Assembly (NCBI GenBank): GCA_951802425.1
Contig: OX637803.1
Coordinates: forward strand, 744,001-808,000
Source of the DNA: Clavaria fumosa
Taxonomy: Eukaryota > Basidiomycota > Agaricomycetes > Agaricales > Clavariaceae
Direction of reading: 5' to 3'
Length of the DNA: 64,000 nt
Shown here: piece after piece, positions 46,625 to 59,127 of the stretch
Layout of the letters: each line of letters opens with the position of its first letter
Position numbering within the stretch: position 1 is the stretch's first letter
The notes under the pieces: generated by a model
Told to the model about the DNA's origin: nothing
The model's input: only the letters and a program-made list of their open reading frames with translations
Database searches by the model: none
Position numbers and translations under genes: made by a program

Positions 46625-47181
46625 TGTCAGGATCCATTACGTAAGCCGCCATCACTGAGTCCACAATGCACTAGGATCTAGTTATGAGGACCGAGTATGG
46701 GATCACATGACCACCCGTGACCTCAACTCCACACTCGCGACTCCCCAGGCACCTATAGGCCTGCGACCAGCACCCATCATGTGCCCACCCACATTCCTTG
46801 CGGTTTCCCACGCTTTGCAATTTGTGATGGAGGCGGATCAGCAAAAATGCCTCTGACGTCCCCCATCAATCAATCTAACCTAAACGGGCCTAATTGAGGT
46901 CTCCCCTCGGGCAGCCAAGACCGCGCCAAGCATTCCCTCTGTCGTCCTCCCACATCCATACCTCGCCGCTACCTTCCTTATTCGGCATCCCCTTTTCCCT
47001 ATATTGCCTCCCCTATCCCGCACGACTCAGAGTGCATAGCCTCGTTTCTCTTACTTATGACTCACCTCCTACACAGCCCCCTTCCCCCAGTATATATAAT
47101 GCCTTTGTAATGAGTGTAGGCCCTCACATTGAAATCGAGCTTCTTTCCCCTTCTCACTTCTGTGAGGGACTCGGACTGACA
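46625..47181 (+). repeat. 5' LTR of family B element
   Basis: 557 bp. It carries about 17-20 bp more than the 3' LTR around 46710-46735 (CCTCAACTCCACACTCG region). It contains TCACATGA near 46693 and a TATATAATG near 47092. Confidence 0.88.
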
Positions 47182-47269
47182 CAATTTCAACGTCCACCCC
47201 TTGCTACCTCAACCCTGTCAACCCCCGGTCGGCCTAGCTTTCTCTTTACCCCCTGCCCGTCGTGTGCAA

Positions 47270-48263
47270 CAGAATGATGAGAGAACCATCCTGGCGTATC
47301 TGACGCGTAACGAAGACATAACAGACGAGTGGCTCACCACAGTCCTAGATTTTGGAGAAGACGAATACTGGGCAAGGTACTTTGACACTCGCGTACAAAC
47401 TGAATTCTACCCAGACACACCTACGGAATCTGACGTCTCGGAGACGGAAACTGCGGTACTAAGGCTGCGAGAGCTGCGCCCCTTTGAGCTGTGGATTATT
47501 GAGGAGGAGAGAAGACTCGCGCCTTATTTCGGAAGACTATACGCACAGGAACAGAGCAGACGAGAGCAGAGGTTGAGAGAGGCCTTAGCAGTTGCATCAC
47601 CAGACTCCACGACCTCAGGCACGAGATCGCCCGCACACAGCACCATCGACATTAACCTCGACAACCTCGAGGACTATGTAAATAGTGACAACGACGAGTC
47701 GACGAATGAACCCGCGTATGTTTCCGTGGAGATCCAGACAGAACTTACCCTCCTCGGAGTTGAACAGTTCATCATCCACGAATACCGACCCCTCGCTTTC
47801 ATCCCCCGTCCTATCAACCCCATCCCCCCCAGCACCACCAGTTCATACCGAACCCCCCATAGACTTCACAAGTTCAGACGAGCGCCTAGCCCGGCAAGCA
47901 CTGTCGCCACCACCACCACCACAGTCACCTGCGACTCCAGAACTGGAACCGCGACCCCAACCCGCAAGTCCATCGCCACCAGAACCCTCACCGCCGCCCT
48001 CGCCCGCACCCAAAATGGCGGACACTGTCCCCGCAGCCCCAATGCCGAGGCTGGACCTAGCCGTTCCATCTTTTGATGGAAATAAGAAGAACTTCCAGAC
48101 CTTCCTCAGGTCCCTCTGACTACAGTTCCTGGGAAACCAGGGGCTCTATGCCAGTGATCTGAACAAGATCCTGTTTGCGCTGAGTAAGATTACAGGAGAA
48201 GGATTCGCAGCAGAATGGGCGAACATGCGAGGTGATGAGATCCTAAATGCTGGAGTAGCCGGG
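47270..48263 (+). pseudogene. Family B leader ORF and gag N-terminus (interrupted)
   Basis: Starts just after the 5' LTR. An acidic reading (ERTILAYLTRNEDITDEW..., frame open to 48076) lies in one frame. The Pro/Ser-rich stretch and gag proper (MADTVPAAPMPRLDLAVPSF at 48015) lie in the next, so a single-base shift has occurred between about 47700 and 47880. Gag then meets a TGA at 48118-48120 (FLRSL-stop, where family A has Arg) and is cut at 48263 by the nested element. Family A has no equivalent of the acidic N-terminal segment. Confidence 0.7.
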
Positions 48264-48554
48264 TGTTAGGATCGCTTATGTAAGCCATCCCAAAGTGCAG
48301 TTGTGGAGAAACTGGGGAGGGTTGTTGGAAGGTCACATGACCTGTGGCTGGGTCGGATTATGTAATCATGTAAGATCACATGACCTGGGGCCTGGGCGCA
48401 TCACGTGATCCGAGGGTCCGAGCGTGGGAACGCCGGCAAGTGCCGAAGCGTTCACTATAAGTACTTTCGCTTTTCCTTTTTTGTACTCTTTTCCCCTTAT
48501 CTTAGTATTGTCGTCATGACCTTACGCTTAAGTTGTGTGAGACCCAGTCTGATA
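48264..48554 (+). repeat. 5' LTR of family A copy 3
   Basis: 291 bp, TGTTAGG...CTGATA; one difference from its partner LTR. Confidence 0.93.
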
Positions 48555-49128
48555 TAATACTAAGATCCGCCTGTCCGCCCTAGCCCCGTGTCCTAACCCG
48601 GCTAGCCTGGACCCTTAATTTCAAACTGTGACACGTTGTCACAGCTCAGCCCCTATCATCCTCTTCTCCTTTACCCTGCCCGTGGTGTGTAACAGAACCG
48701 CGCGAAATTTTTACTGTGTGTAGATACACGTGACCAGACCAGGAGGAAGTCAACTGTGACCCTCCCCAGGTGATACCAAGTGCCCAAGGCCCGGAACTTT
48801 GTTTTACAGCTACGTACCAGTGAATTGTGTAGTGTACAGGGCAAGGAAAGGCCCCTACATAGTCTTTCTGTAGTTTCCTGGTCCAGTGGACAGGGCCCTT
48901 GCTCTGTGACCATTGTCAGAAGGGCGCACGGGCAACTCATTAGGAGTTGTGGAGCGACCACCTGGGACACCATTTGGGCCCCACGTTAACAAAAGTTTCA
49001 TAGAATAAGAGTTCTATAGGTACATAAGTACACAGAAGAGCAGCCTAAGAGGACAGGACTGTTAAGAGATCGAAGAAATCCTGAGTGCCCAAGGCCTGGA
49101 ACTTTATTTACAGCATCCAGGGCCTGTG

Positions 49129-52100
49129 ATGGCAGACCATGTCGCCCCGCCTGTAGCCCAACCTATGAGGCTTGACCTATCTGTTGCCCCCTTTGATGGG
49201 CAGAAAAGGAACTTCCGTACGTTCCTCCGATCCCTTCGCCTCCTGTTTATGGCAAACCCGACTGTCTATGCTGTGGACCTGGTGAAGGTCCTTTTTGCTC
49301 TGAGCAAAATTACTGGAGAAGGATTCGCTGCAGAGTGGGCAAATATGAAGGCGGAAGAGATCCTGGGTAGTGGCGAGGCCGGAACCTGGGCAGAGTTTGT
49401 GGAGGAGATGAAGCGCGCATTCGATGACCCAAATGACTGTGCGACTGCCCTTGCCGATATTGCAGGGCTGAAACAGGGTGCCATGACAGCACCAGAGTTC
49501 TTCGCGAAATTCGAGATGCTGTCCCGACGGGCGAAGTTGAGTGCAGAGAAGGACTCAGGAATCCTAGTCCATTGGCTGGAGTTGAACCTGAGTAGGAGGT
49601 TGGTGGAGAGAATCTATGGTGTCTCCCCGATGCCAGAGACATATGGAGAATGGAAGGTGCTGGCTGAGAGGCTTGATGCCCAGCAAAGGCGACTGGATGG
49701 GATACTCACGGAATGGACACCGCGACCCACTGTGACCCCCGCGCGACCCACCGCGACCCTACTGCGACCTGCCGTGACCGTTTCGCAACCTCTTGTGACC
49801 CCTCTGCTGTGTACTCCAGATGTGGCCATGGCCCGAGGATGGGCCCCTGCTGATGAGAGATGTTGTTTCCGATGCCACCAGACTGGCCATGCTGTCCGTT
49901 TCTGCCCCCTGCCTGATACGCGTCTGCAGGTCCCAAGGGCCCGAACCCGGGCAGCACCATGTGCCCCCCAAATGGCGGAGGGATATGAGAAAGAGATTGC
50001 ACGGCTCCGAGCCTGCATAGAGCTGTGTGAGAGAGAGAGGAGGACTCCCACTGGGGAGAAGAAGTGTGCCAGCCCCCTTTCCGTCCCTGTGCCTGCTGCA
50101 AGTATACCCCGATATACTATCTTGCAGCGGAGACATACCCGAATTGGGGCTGAGGTGAAGGAGGAAGTGAGACTGGCAGAGCGCCTAACCAGAGTGCGGC
50201 CAGAAGTGCGGAAACATGTGCCACGAGAGCTAGCCATCCAGGTGCACTTGGAGGCTTTCAGCACTGGCAAAGGGACCACAATGAAGGCCCTTGTCGACTC
50301 AGGGTGCACCAACTGCTTCATGGATTTGGAGTGGGCGAAAGGAGTGGGACTGGAGCCATCTCTCCTGCTGAACCCAATCACCATGTATAATGTGGATGGG
50401 ACACAGAACAGGGATGGAAAGGTCTGATATGGGATAGAGGTGCTGGTGAGAGTTGGTGACCACCAGGAGCGGATCCACTTTCTGCTGGGAAAGACCCAGT
50501 CCCACAAGGTCATCCTTGGGCATGACTGGCTCAAGCGGCATAACCCGGATATCGACTGGCAGAAGGCAGAGCTGAGCCTTACCCGCTGCCCCCCACAGTG
50601 TTCCCCATCCCCTCGAGCCCCTGCACCCCTGAAAACGAGTACCCTCGCATCCACGAGTATTCTGGACACCTGTTTTCCCAACTCTGGCCCTACCCCCGAT
50701 TGGCCCAGCCGCTACCCTTTGGTGTTTAGTGAAGCAAAGTGGGATGAACTTCCCCGCTCCCGACCAGACTTCGATATTAAGATCGAGTTCAAAAAGGACC
50801 CTGAGCACCTCTCCTCCAAGCTGTATTCTTTGACATGGCAGGAGATGGTGGAGATGAACCGTTGGGTGGATGAGCAGCTTGCTTCTGGACGAATCCGGCC
50901 CTCGAAATCCCCGTATGCCAGCCCCTTCTTCTTCAAACATGAGAAGGACAAACTGCGGCCAATCATCGACTACTCGAGGCTGAATGCACACCTGATCAAG
51001 GACAAGTACCCCCTCCCCCGCATCCGAGACACAGTGGATGTGCTTAAAGGAGCGTTGATCTACTCTAAGATTGATGCAAAGGGAGGTTTCCCATCTATGC
51101 AGGTCTGGCCCGAGCACCAGCACCGCTGCGCCTTCCTGACACCCCGTGGACTCTTCGAACCAGCTGTCATGTGGTTTGGACTGCAGAATGCCCCTGCCAC
51201 CTTCCAACGCTTCATGAACCATGTGTTGAGGGAGGAGATTGCAGGAGGACATGTGAGGGCCTATGTGGATGATGTCATTGTGTTTGCAGAGGACTTGGCT
51301 ACACACCGGTACTGGATGGATCGGGTCTTGAGGAAGTTTGGAGAGAATGGGTTGTGTCTCAAACTCAGTAAATGCGAGTTTGAGAAGAGTGAGATCATCT
51401 TCCTGGGGATGAAGATCTCCCACAACAGACTAGAGCATGATCCGGCCAAGGGTGCGGCAGTCCAAGATTGGCCACGTCCTAAGAATGTGAAGGATGTCCA
51501 GAGGTTCAATGGGATGCTGAACTACCTCCGCCGGCACATCCCAAATCTTTCTGCCCGGGCAAAGCCACTCTTCCGGCTGACTGGGAATGTTCTGTGGAAA
51601 TGGGAGGAGGAGGAGGAAGCAGCCTTCCGAGATCTCCGCCAGGCACTCGTATCAGCCCCGGTCTTGGCTCTGCCTCAGGACAAAGGGAGATGGAAGGTAG
51701 AGACAGATGCAAGCAACCTGGCAACTGGTGGAGTGCTCTCGCAGCAGCAGACGGATGGAACCTGGAGAGTTGTTGACTATATCTCCAAGGCCCTCACTGC
51801 AGCTGAGAAGAACTACGATGTGTACGACAAGGAGTTCTTGGCTGTGATTCGGGCACTTCGTGAGTGGCGAGCATACCTCATTGGAGCAGAGGAGACGATC
51901 GAGATCTGGACGGACCATGCAAACCTCCAGTACTTCCGGAAGCCCCAGAAGTTGAAGCTGAGGCAGGTTCGTTGGGTTGGAGAGCTCCAGTGCTTTGACT
52001 TTGAGATAAAGTATCGCACTGGCAAGTCAAACACAAAGGCAGATGCACTCTCCTGGAGACCAGACTATGGAGAGATGGTGGAGGAGGATGCACCAGTGCA

Positions 52101-53577
52101 GGTTTTCCCGGAAACGGAAGTCCGTGTGTCATTCACATCGGAAATGGAGACGCTACTCCAGAAAAATAGCGCGGTACACATACAGAAGCCGGAGGAGCTT
52201 GATGATGAGTGGACACGAGATCGTGCTGGACTCTGGCGAAAGGGGATAGTCACCTGGGTCCCCCTAGGAGCTCGTGAGGCCGTTCTCGAGTTTGAGCATG
52301 ACCTCCCCGCTGCTGGACACCCTGGGCCCCGGAAGTTGAGAGCAGCACTAGTGAAGGGTTATTGGTGGCCGGACATGGTAAAAGATGCGGATCGGTATGC
52401 CCAGGGGTGTGAGACATGCCAGCGGACGAAGCCCGACCGTACCAAGCGTGCTGCCCCACTGCACCCCCATCTGGTGCCCGATGGTCCCTGGTCGGTGATC
52501 TCATGGGACATAGTCGGTCCCCTCCCCCTCTCCCGTGGACATAATGCCATCCTTGTTATTGTCGACAAATTCACGAAACGGACACTGCTCGAAGCGATCG
52601 GGCTCGACCTCACAGGACTTGGAGTGGCGCGTCTCCTCCGGGATCGAGTGTTTCGTGACCATGGAGTCCCTCACAAGGTTGTGAGTGACCGGGGGTCCCA
52701 GTTCGTGTCCCGCTTCATGAAGGAGTTCTACTCCATGATCTGGGTAAAGGCAAATCCAAGTACTGCCTTTCATCCGCAGACTGATGGACAGACGGAACGG
52801 GCGAACCAGGAGATGGAGATCTATCTCCGGGCTTACGTGGACCATCTCCAGGATGACTGGGCTGAATGGTTGTCCACTGCGGAGTTTGCTCTTAATAATT
52901 GTGAGCACTCAGCAACAGGACAGACACCTTTCTTCCTCGATTATGGACGACACCCATGGAATGGGGGGCTCCGGCCACCTTCTGAGGTGAACCCGGCGGC
53001 GGACGAGTGGATGGCTAAGCTCACGGAGTCCCGAAGAGCAGCCAAGGAGGCAATGGAGAAAGCAGTGGCAGCCATGAAGAAGAGCTACGATAAGGGGAAA
53101 CGCCCAAGTCGGGAGTACTCTGAGGGAGATCTGGTCTGGCTGGATACTAGAAACTTGAAGATGGACCGGCCCTGTAAAAAGCTTGACAACAAGAGAGCAG
53201 GCCCCTTTGCAGTTGAGGAGAAGGTGGGACCTGCTGGGTATCGCCTCAAGCTCCCTCGGGCCTGGCGCATCCATCGGGTCTTCAATGAGTTGCTGTTGAC
53301 ACCATACCACCCCCCTTCCTTCCCTTCCCAGAACCTGCCTCCCCCTCCGCCCCCTACGATTGATGATGACCACCTGGAGTATGATGTGGAGGCGATCCTT
53401 GATGTTAAGAAGGTGGGGCGTGGAGTGAGATACCTGGTGAAGTGGTTGGGATACCCTGTAGAGGAGAACACTTGGGAGCCACGACGGAACCTCACCAATG
53501 TGGCACTGCTTCTCCGGGACTTCTTCCTTGCTCACCCTGACAAGGCCAAGCTAGCTGGTCGGGACGCCCAGCCTTAA
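49129..53577 (+). pseudogene. Gag-pol polyprotein of family A copy 3, one nonsense codon
   Basis: Starts MADHVAPPVAQPMRLDLSVA. It is open through gag, the CCHC knuckle and the protease active site (DSGCTN intact) to 50424, then TGA where the intact copy reads CAG, and open again to 53577 through reverse transcriptase, RNase H, integrase and the chromodomain ending LAGRDAQP. The stop falls in the protease region just after QNRDGKV. Apart from this codon it is complete, so the copy may be recently inactivated or recoded. Point differences from copy 2 are mostly C/T and G/A. Confidence 0.93.
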
Positions 53578-53588
53578 GAGGGGGGTGA

Positions 53589-53879
53589 TGTTAGGATCGC
53601 TTATGTAAGCCATCCCAAAGTGCAGTTGTGGAGAAACTGGGGAGGGTTGTTGGAAGGTCACATGACCTGTGGCTGGGTCGGATTATGTAATCATGTAAGA
53701 TCACATGACCTGGGGCCTGGGCGCATCACGTGATCCGAGGGTCCGAGCGTGGGAACGCCGGCAAGTGCCGAAGCGTTCGCTATAAGTACTTTCGCTTTTC
53801 CTTTTTTGTACTCTTTTCCCCTTATCTTAGTATTGTCGTCATGACCTTACGCTTAAGTTGTGTGAGACCCAGTCTGATA
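53589..53879 (+). repeat. 3' LTR of family A copy 3
   Basis: 291 bp, followed by CCAGG, the altered target duplication, and then the continuation of family B gag. Confidence 0.93.
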
Positions 53880-56800
53880 CCAGGACTTGGGAAGATTTCG
53901 TCCTGGATCTGCGTAGGGCCTTCGATGACCCTAACATCACGGCGACCGCCCTAAACGATATCGCCAAGTTGAAGCAGGGAGTGCTAGAAGCCACGGAGTT
54001 CTTCGCTCTGTTTGAGACGTTGATGCGCAAGGCAGAGTTGGACCCGGTCGATGACTCGGATGTGCTAATCCACTGGCTGGAGATGAACCTCAACCGGAGG
54101 CTGACCACGCGAGTCTACAACGTCAACCCCATGCCAGTCACCTATGCCCAGTGGAAGCAACTGGTCGAAATGTTGGACGCCCAACAGAGGAGGCTCGACG
54201 CCATTATACGCAAGCAAAACGCCAGCCGCCCCGCCCCCACACAATTCCAGCAGTTGCGACCACTCCCTACGCCTCCGCACTACCCGAACCCGAACCCACT
54301 GCGACCCGCGCCTCACTTCCCCTCCGTTCCGCAGCAGCAGCAATGCGCCCCTGCTCCTCAGATCATGCCCCGTCCCGCTGGTGCCGGAGACAGGATGATC
54401 GTGGACCAGATGCGGGCTCCTGCGGCTGAACGTCAATGCTTCCGCTGTGGCCAGGTAGGTCACATCGCCCGAAACTGCCACCTTCCAGACTCGCGACCCT
54501 ATGTCCCAAGGCTGCAGGTTCACACGATGATCCCTGGCCCAGTAGAAGTGGAAGAATATGAGAACGAACTCGCACTGCTTTGCGACAGACTCACGATATA
54601 TGAGAGAGAAAGACAGATGGCTGGTGCCCCGCAGGCCCAGCAACAACAACAACAGCTCCCGCCGGCCCCCACCCAGGAGCAGGGTTTTGGAGAAGAGATG
54701 CAGTGAGTCCAAACTTGCGTCTCTGTAATAGTACAAGCAACGTTCCCACCCCCGCCCCTGTACCCATAGCAAGTATACCCAAATACACAATCTTGCAATG
54801 GAGACATGCTCGGAGCGCGAACGAACTTGAGGACAACAGAACGACAAAAGTCGCAGATGAGAAACCAAAGAGGCAGAAAAGAGAGTTGACCTTACCGGCG
54901 CACTTTGAGACTCTGACTATGGCTGAATGGGGAGGCGTTAAGGTCTTGATCGACTCAGGTTGTACCAATTGTTTTATGGACTTGGCCTGGTGTAAGGAAC
55001 TTGGACTGGAACCTGTCCCACTACAAAACCCGATCAAAGTGTATAATGTGGACGGCTTGGCAAACAAGAACGGACCGATCTGCTATGGTATCGACCTCCT
55101 GCTAACGATAGGGGACCACCAGGAGCGAATACACTTCTTGCTCGGAGCTGCCAAATCGCACAAGATCATCTTGGGGTATGACTGGCTGTCCAAACACAAC
55201 CCCGAGATCGATTGGCCACTAGGGAAGGTCTCCTTCAAACGCTGCCCCCAAAGTTGCCACTTCGACCCGCGCCTCGCGAGTCCCTGGGCCTACCCGAAAG
55301 GCAGTATATGGGATAATGCACTACAAACAACTATGGAAATCCGCTTTTCGGACTCTGGAGACATGCCCAACTGGCTGTCGCTATACCCAACGGTCTTCAG
55401 CGAAGCGAAGTGGGATGAATTACCCAAGCCGCGACCCGATTTTGACATCAAGATCGAGTTCCGCGAAGACCCAGGCCACTTATCCTCCAAACTATACTCG
55501 CTGACGAGAGAAGAGACGATTGAGATGAACAGGTGGATCGACGAACAGCTTGCATCAGGGAGGATAAGACCTTCCAAATCGCCCTATGCCAGTCCGTTCT
55601 TTTTCAAGCGAGAAAAGGACAAACTCCGACCAATCATCGACTATTCGTGCCTCAATTCATTTCTGATCAAAGATAAGTTCCCACTGCCACGCATCCGCGA
55701 CTGTGTAGACAAGCTGCGTGGAGCCAGGATCTTCTCCAAGATCGATGCGAAGGGGGGATTTCCATCTATGAGGCTGTGGGAGGGGCACCAGGAGAGATGC
55801 GCATTCTTAACGTCGCAAGGTTTGTTCGAACCTACGGTAATGTGGTTCGGACTCCAGAATGCCCCCGCGACCTTTTAGAGATTCATGAATCACATTCTGA
55901 GAGAGAAGATTGCTGGCGGACATGTCCTCGCATACATCGATGACGTCATCATCTTCGCCGATGACCTTGTGACCCACCGTTACTGGATGGACCAAGTCCT
56001 GCAGAGATTCCGCGAGAATGGGCTGTGCCTCCGGCTAAGTAAATGTGAGTTCGAGAAGGCTGAGGTGTTCTACCTTGGGCTCAGGCTCTCACACAATCAC
56101 CTCGAGCATGACCCGGCCAAGGCGGAAGCCATCCGAAACTGGCCTGTGCCCCGAAACGTCAAAGAACTCCAACGCTTCCTGGGAATGGTCAACCACTTGC
56201 GGAGATTCATCCCCAACCTGTCCACGCGAGCCAAACCCCTGTTTAAGCTCACTGGCAATGTCCCTTGGTGTTGGCAGAGCGAACAGGTCGCGGCTTTCCT
56301 GGATGTGAAAGGAGCGCTCGTCTCAGCCCCGGTCCTCGCCCTACCCCAGGACACGGGCAAGTGGAAGGTAGAGACGGACGCGAGTAACCTCGCGACGGGT
56401 GGTGTTCTTTCACAGCAGCAGCCTGATGGAACCTGGAGACCGGTCGACTACATCTCCGAGGCCCTCACAGCCGCCGAGAAAAATTATGATGTCTATGATA
56501 AAGAGCTCCTCGCAGTCATCAGGGCTTTAAGAGAGTGGAGAGCGTACCTCATGGGAGTGGATGAGACCTTTGAGATTTGGACAGACCATGCCAACCTGCA
56601 ATACTTCAGAAAGCCCCAAAAACTGAAGCCATGACAGATACACTGGTATGGAGAACTCCAAAGTTTCGACTTTGAGATCAAGTATCAGACTGGCAAAAGC
56701 ATGTTGGAATTGGGTTATCTCACCCATCGATCAGATAAGCGTTTAGTCAATTCTCTTTAGTCATCAGTCCGGGCCCTTTAGTAATACAGTCATGTGATTA

Positions 56801-58576
56801 CTTTGAGGTACTAACGCCATTGGTAGTTATTATTAGCTATCACATGACCACAGTAGTATATAAGTAGCTCACCAGATGTAGTAGATACCCATCTGGTTAT
56901 CCAGTTTTGTGCCCCGGACTACCACTACCGCTACCGACTCGACTTCGCTCATCGTCACCGTCGTCGTCCTTCGATAGGATCCTCACCGATCAGCACACCG
57001 ACAACCAGATTCTTTTAACAAAGCAACACCAAAGCCGATACCCTCTCGCGAAGGCCAGACTATGGAGACGCTGCCGAGGAAGATGCCCCCGTCCAGATGC
57101 TCCCCACCGACATGGACGTACGCACCAGCTTTACCTCAGAAATGGAGACGCTCCTCCAGAAAAAGAGCGCGGAACACGTCATGAAGCCCATGGAGATTGA
57201 TGACAGCTGGACGCGAGACCGCCTTGGGCTTTGGTGGAGAAACAACACTGTGTGGATACCCGCAACCGTTCGCGAGGTGGTGCTCAACTACGAACACGAT
57301 CTTCCCATTGCAGGACACCCCGGAATAAAGAAAATGAAAGCCGTGATGGTCAAGGCCTACTGGTGGCCCGAGATGGTGAAGGATGTGGAGAAATACATGT
57401 CCGGGTGCGAAGGTTGCCAGAGAACCAAGCCCGATCGAACCAAACGCGCTGCGCCTCTACACCCGCACCCAGTCCCAAACGGCCCATGGTGGGTGATCAG
57501 CTGGGACATAGTAGGACCGTTACCACAATCCCGTGGGTTTGACTCTATCCTTGTGATCGTCGACAAATTCACCAAGCGCACACTCATTGAAGCAATCGGT
57601 TTCGACTTGACGAGCCTGGGAGCAGCAAGGATCCTCCGCGACCGAGTATTCCGGAACCACAGAATCCCCCAGAAGGTTGTCAGCGATCGTGGCCCGCAGT
57701 TTGTCTCTTGATTCATGAAGGAATTCTACTGGATGATTGGGATAAAGGCTAACCCGAGCACTGCCTTCCATCCCCAAACTGATGGACAAACAGAATGGGT
57801 GAATCAGGAGATTGAGACCTACCTGTGGGGATACGTTGACCATCTCCAGGACAATTGGGCGGAGTGGTTGAGCACAGCGGAATTTGCGTTGAATAACCGG
57901 GAACACTCCGCGACAGGCTACACGCCCTTCTTCCTGGACTATGGCCGACACCCCTGGAATGGAGGTATACACCCGCGGACAGAAGTGAACCCAGCTGCTG
58001 ATGAGTGGATGGCAAAGTTGGAAGAGTCGCGACGTGCTGCCAAAGAGGCCATGGAGAAAGCCGCACTAGCAATGAAGAAAAGCTATGACAGAGGAAAATG
58101 ACCCAGCCGTGAGTATGAGAAGGGAGACTTAGTTTGGCTCAACACGCAAAACTTGAAAATGGACTGCCCAAACAAGAAACTCGACAACAAATGCACTGGA
58201 CCTTTCGCTATCATAGAAAAGGTGGGGCCAGCTGGGTATCACCTCAAACTGCCCCTGGCCTGGCGAATCCATGACGTATTTAATGAGTTGCTCCTCACCC
58301 CATTCATCCCTCCTTCTTTCGCTTCTCAAGCCCGACCACCTCCGCCCCCCCCTGACCATCAACGACAACCATTTGGAGTATGAGGTCGAAGAGATCCTGG
58401 ATGTGAAGAAAGTAGGACGAGGAGTGAAGTACCTGGTAAAGTGGCTAGGCTACCCCATCGAAGAAAATACCTGGGAACCCCGCCAAAACCTTACCAACAC
58501 CGCAATTCTTCTCCGCGACTTCTTCCTCAAGCACCCGGACAAGGCGCGATTGGCTGGTCGAGATGCCCAGCCTTGA
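53880..58576 (+). pseudogene. Family B gag-pol, remainder after the nested element
   Basis: Gag resumes TWEDFVLDLRRAFDDPNIT and runs through the CCHC knuckle CFRCGQVGHIARNC to a TGA at 54704. Pol follows in the -1 frame: protease DSGCTN about 54955, reverse transcriptase to 55876 (TAG replacing CAG), YIDDVIIF, and RNase H to a TGA at 56632. It is interrupted by a solo LTR (56702-57020), then integrase HHCC and WDIVGP..VSDRGPQF to a TGA at 57710, a further TGA at 58099, and the chromodomain (YLVKWLGYP) ending LAGRDAQP at 58576. Reverse transcriptase and integrase closely resemble family A. Confidence 0.9.
56702..57020 (+). mobile_element. Solo LTR inserted in family B pol
   Basis: 319 bp, TGTTGGAATTGGG...TTTTAACA, flanked by the exact 5-bp duplication AAGCA (56697-56701, 57021-57025). 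It has an internal TATA (AGTATATAAGTA near 56855) and TCACATGA near 56840. No internal element remains, so the rest was lost by LTR-LTR recombination. Family unknown. Confidence 0.88.
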
Positions 58577-58587
58577 GGAGGGGGCCA

Positions 58588-59127
58588 TGTCAGGATCCAT
58601 TACATAAGCTGCCATCACTGAGTCCACAACGCGCTAGGATCTAGTTACGAGGACCGAGTATGGGATCACGTGACCACCCGCGACTCCCCAGGCGCCTATA
58701 GGCCTGCGACCAGCACCCATCATGTGCCCCCACCCACGTTCCTTGCGGTTTCCCACGCTTTGCAATTCATGATGGAGGCGGATCAGCAAAAATGCCTCTG
58801 ACATCCCCCATCAATCAATCTAACCTAAACGGGCCTAATTGAGGTCTCCCCTCAGGCAGCCAAGACCGCGCCAAGCATTCCCTCTGTCGTCCTCCCCACA
58901 TCCGTACCTCGCTGCTACCTTCCTTATTCGGCATCCCCTTTTCCCTATATTGCCTCCCCTATCCCGCACGACTCAGAGCGCGTAGCCTCGTTTCTCTTAC
59001 TTATGACTCACCTCCTACACAGCCCCCTTCCCCCAGTATATATAATGCCTTTGTAATGAGTGTAGGCCCTCATGTTGAAATCGAGCTTCTTTCTCCTTCT
59101 CGCTTCTGTGAGGGACTCGGACTGACA
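58588..59127 (+). repeat. 3' LTR of family B element
   Basis: 540 bp, preceded by a purine-rich tract (GAGGAGGGGG, about 58575-58584) and followed by TATAC. Confidence 0.88.

Larger units (their letters stand above)
48264..53879 (+). mobile_element. Ty3/gypsy chromovirus family A, copy 3 (nested in family B)
   Basis: 5616-bp element with 291-bp LTRs (48264-48554, 53589-53879) that differ at one site (TTCACT versus TTCGCT). The target duplication is CCGGG on the left and CCAGG on the right, a one-base CpG-type change. The gag-pol frame has one internal TGA at 50425-50427. It interrupts gag of the family B element in the same orientation. Confidence 0.95.
46625..59127 (+). mobile_element. Ty3/gypsy chromovirus family B, carrying nested insertions
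   Basis: LTR retrotransposon with LTRs 46625-47181 (557 bp) and 58588-59127 (540 bp), TGTCAGG...ACTGACA, flanked by the target duplication TATAC (46620-46624, 59128-59132). Its gag is split by a full family A element at 48264-53879, and its RNase H-integrase boundary by a solo LTR at 56702-57020. Without these it would be about 6.6 kb. Its coding region has several stops, mostly CGA or CAG to TGA/TAG, so it is defective. It inserted between the NLR gene and the anonymous spacer before the CAX gene. Confidence 0.93.

Noticed and set aside
54680..54706. Calling the family B frameshift proven
   Set aside because: The element carries other stops, so a random indel is equally possible; kept only as a candidate finding.
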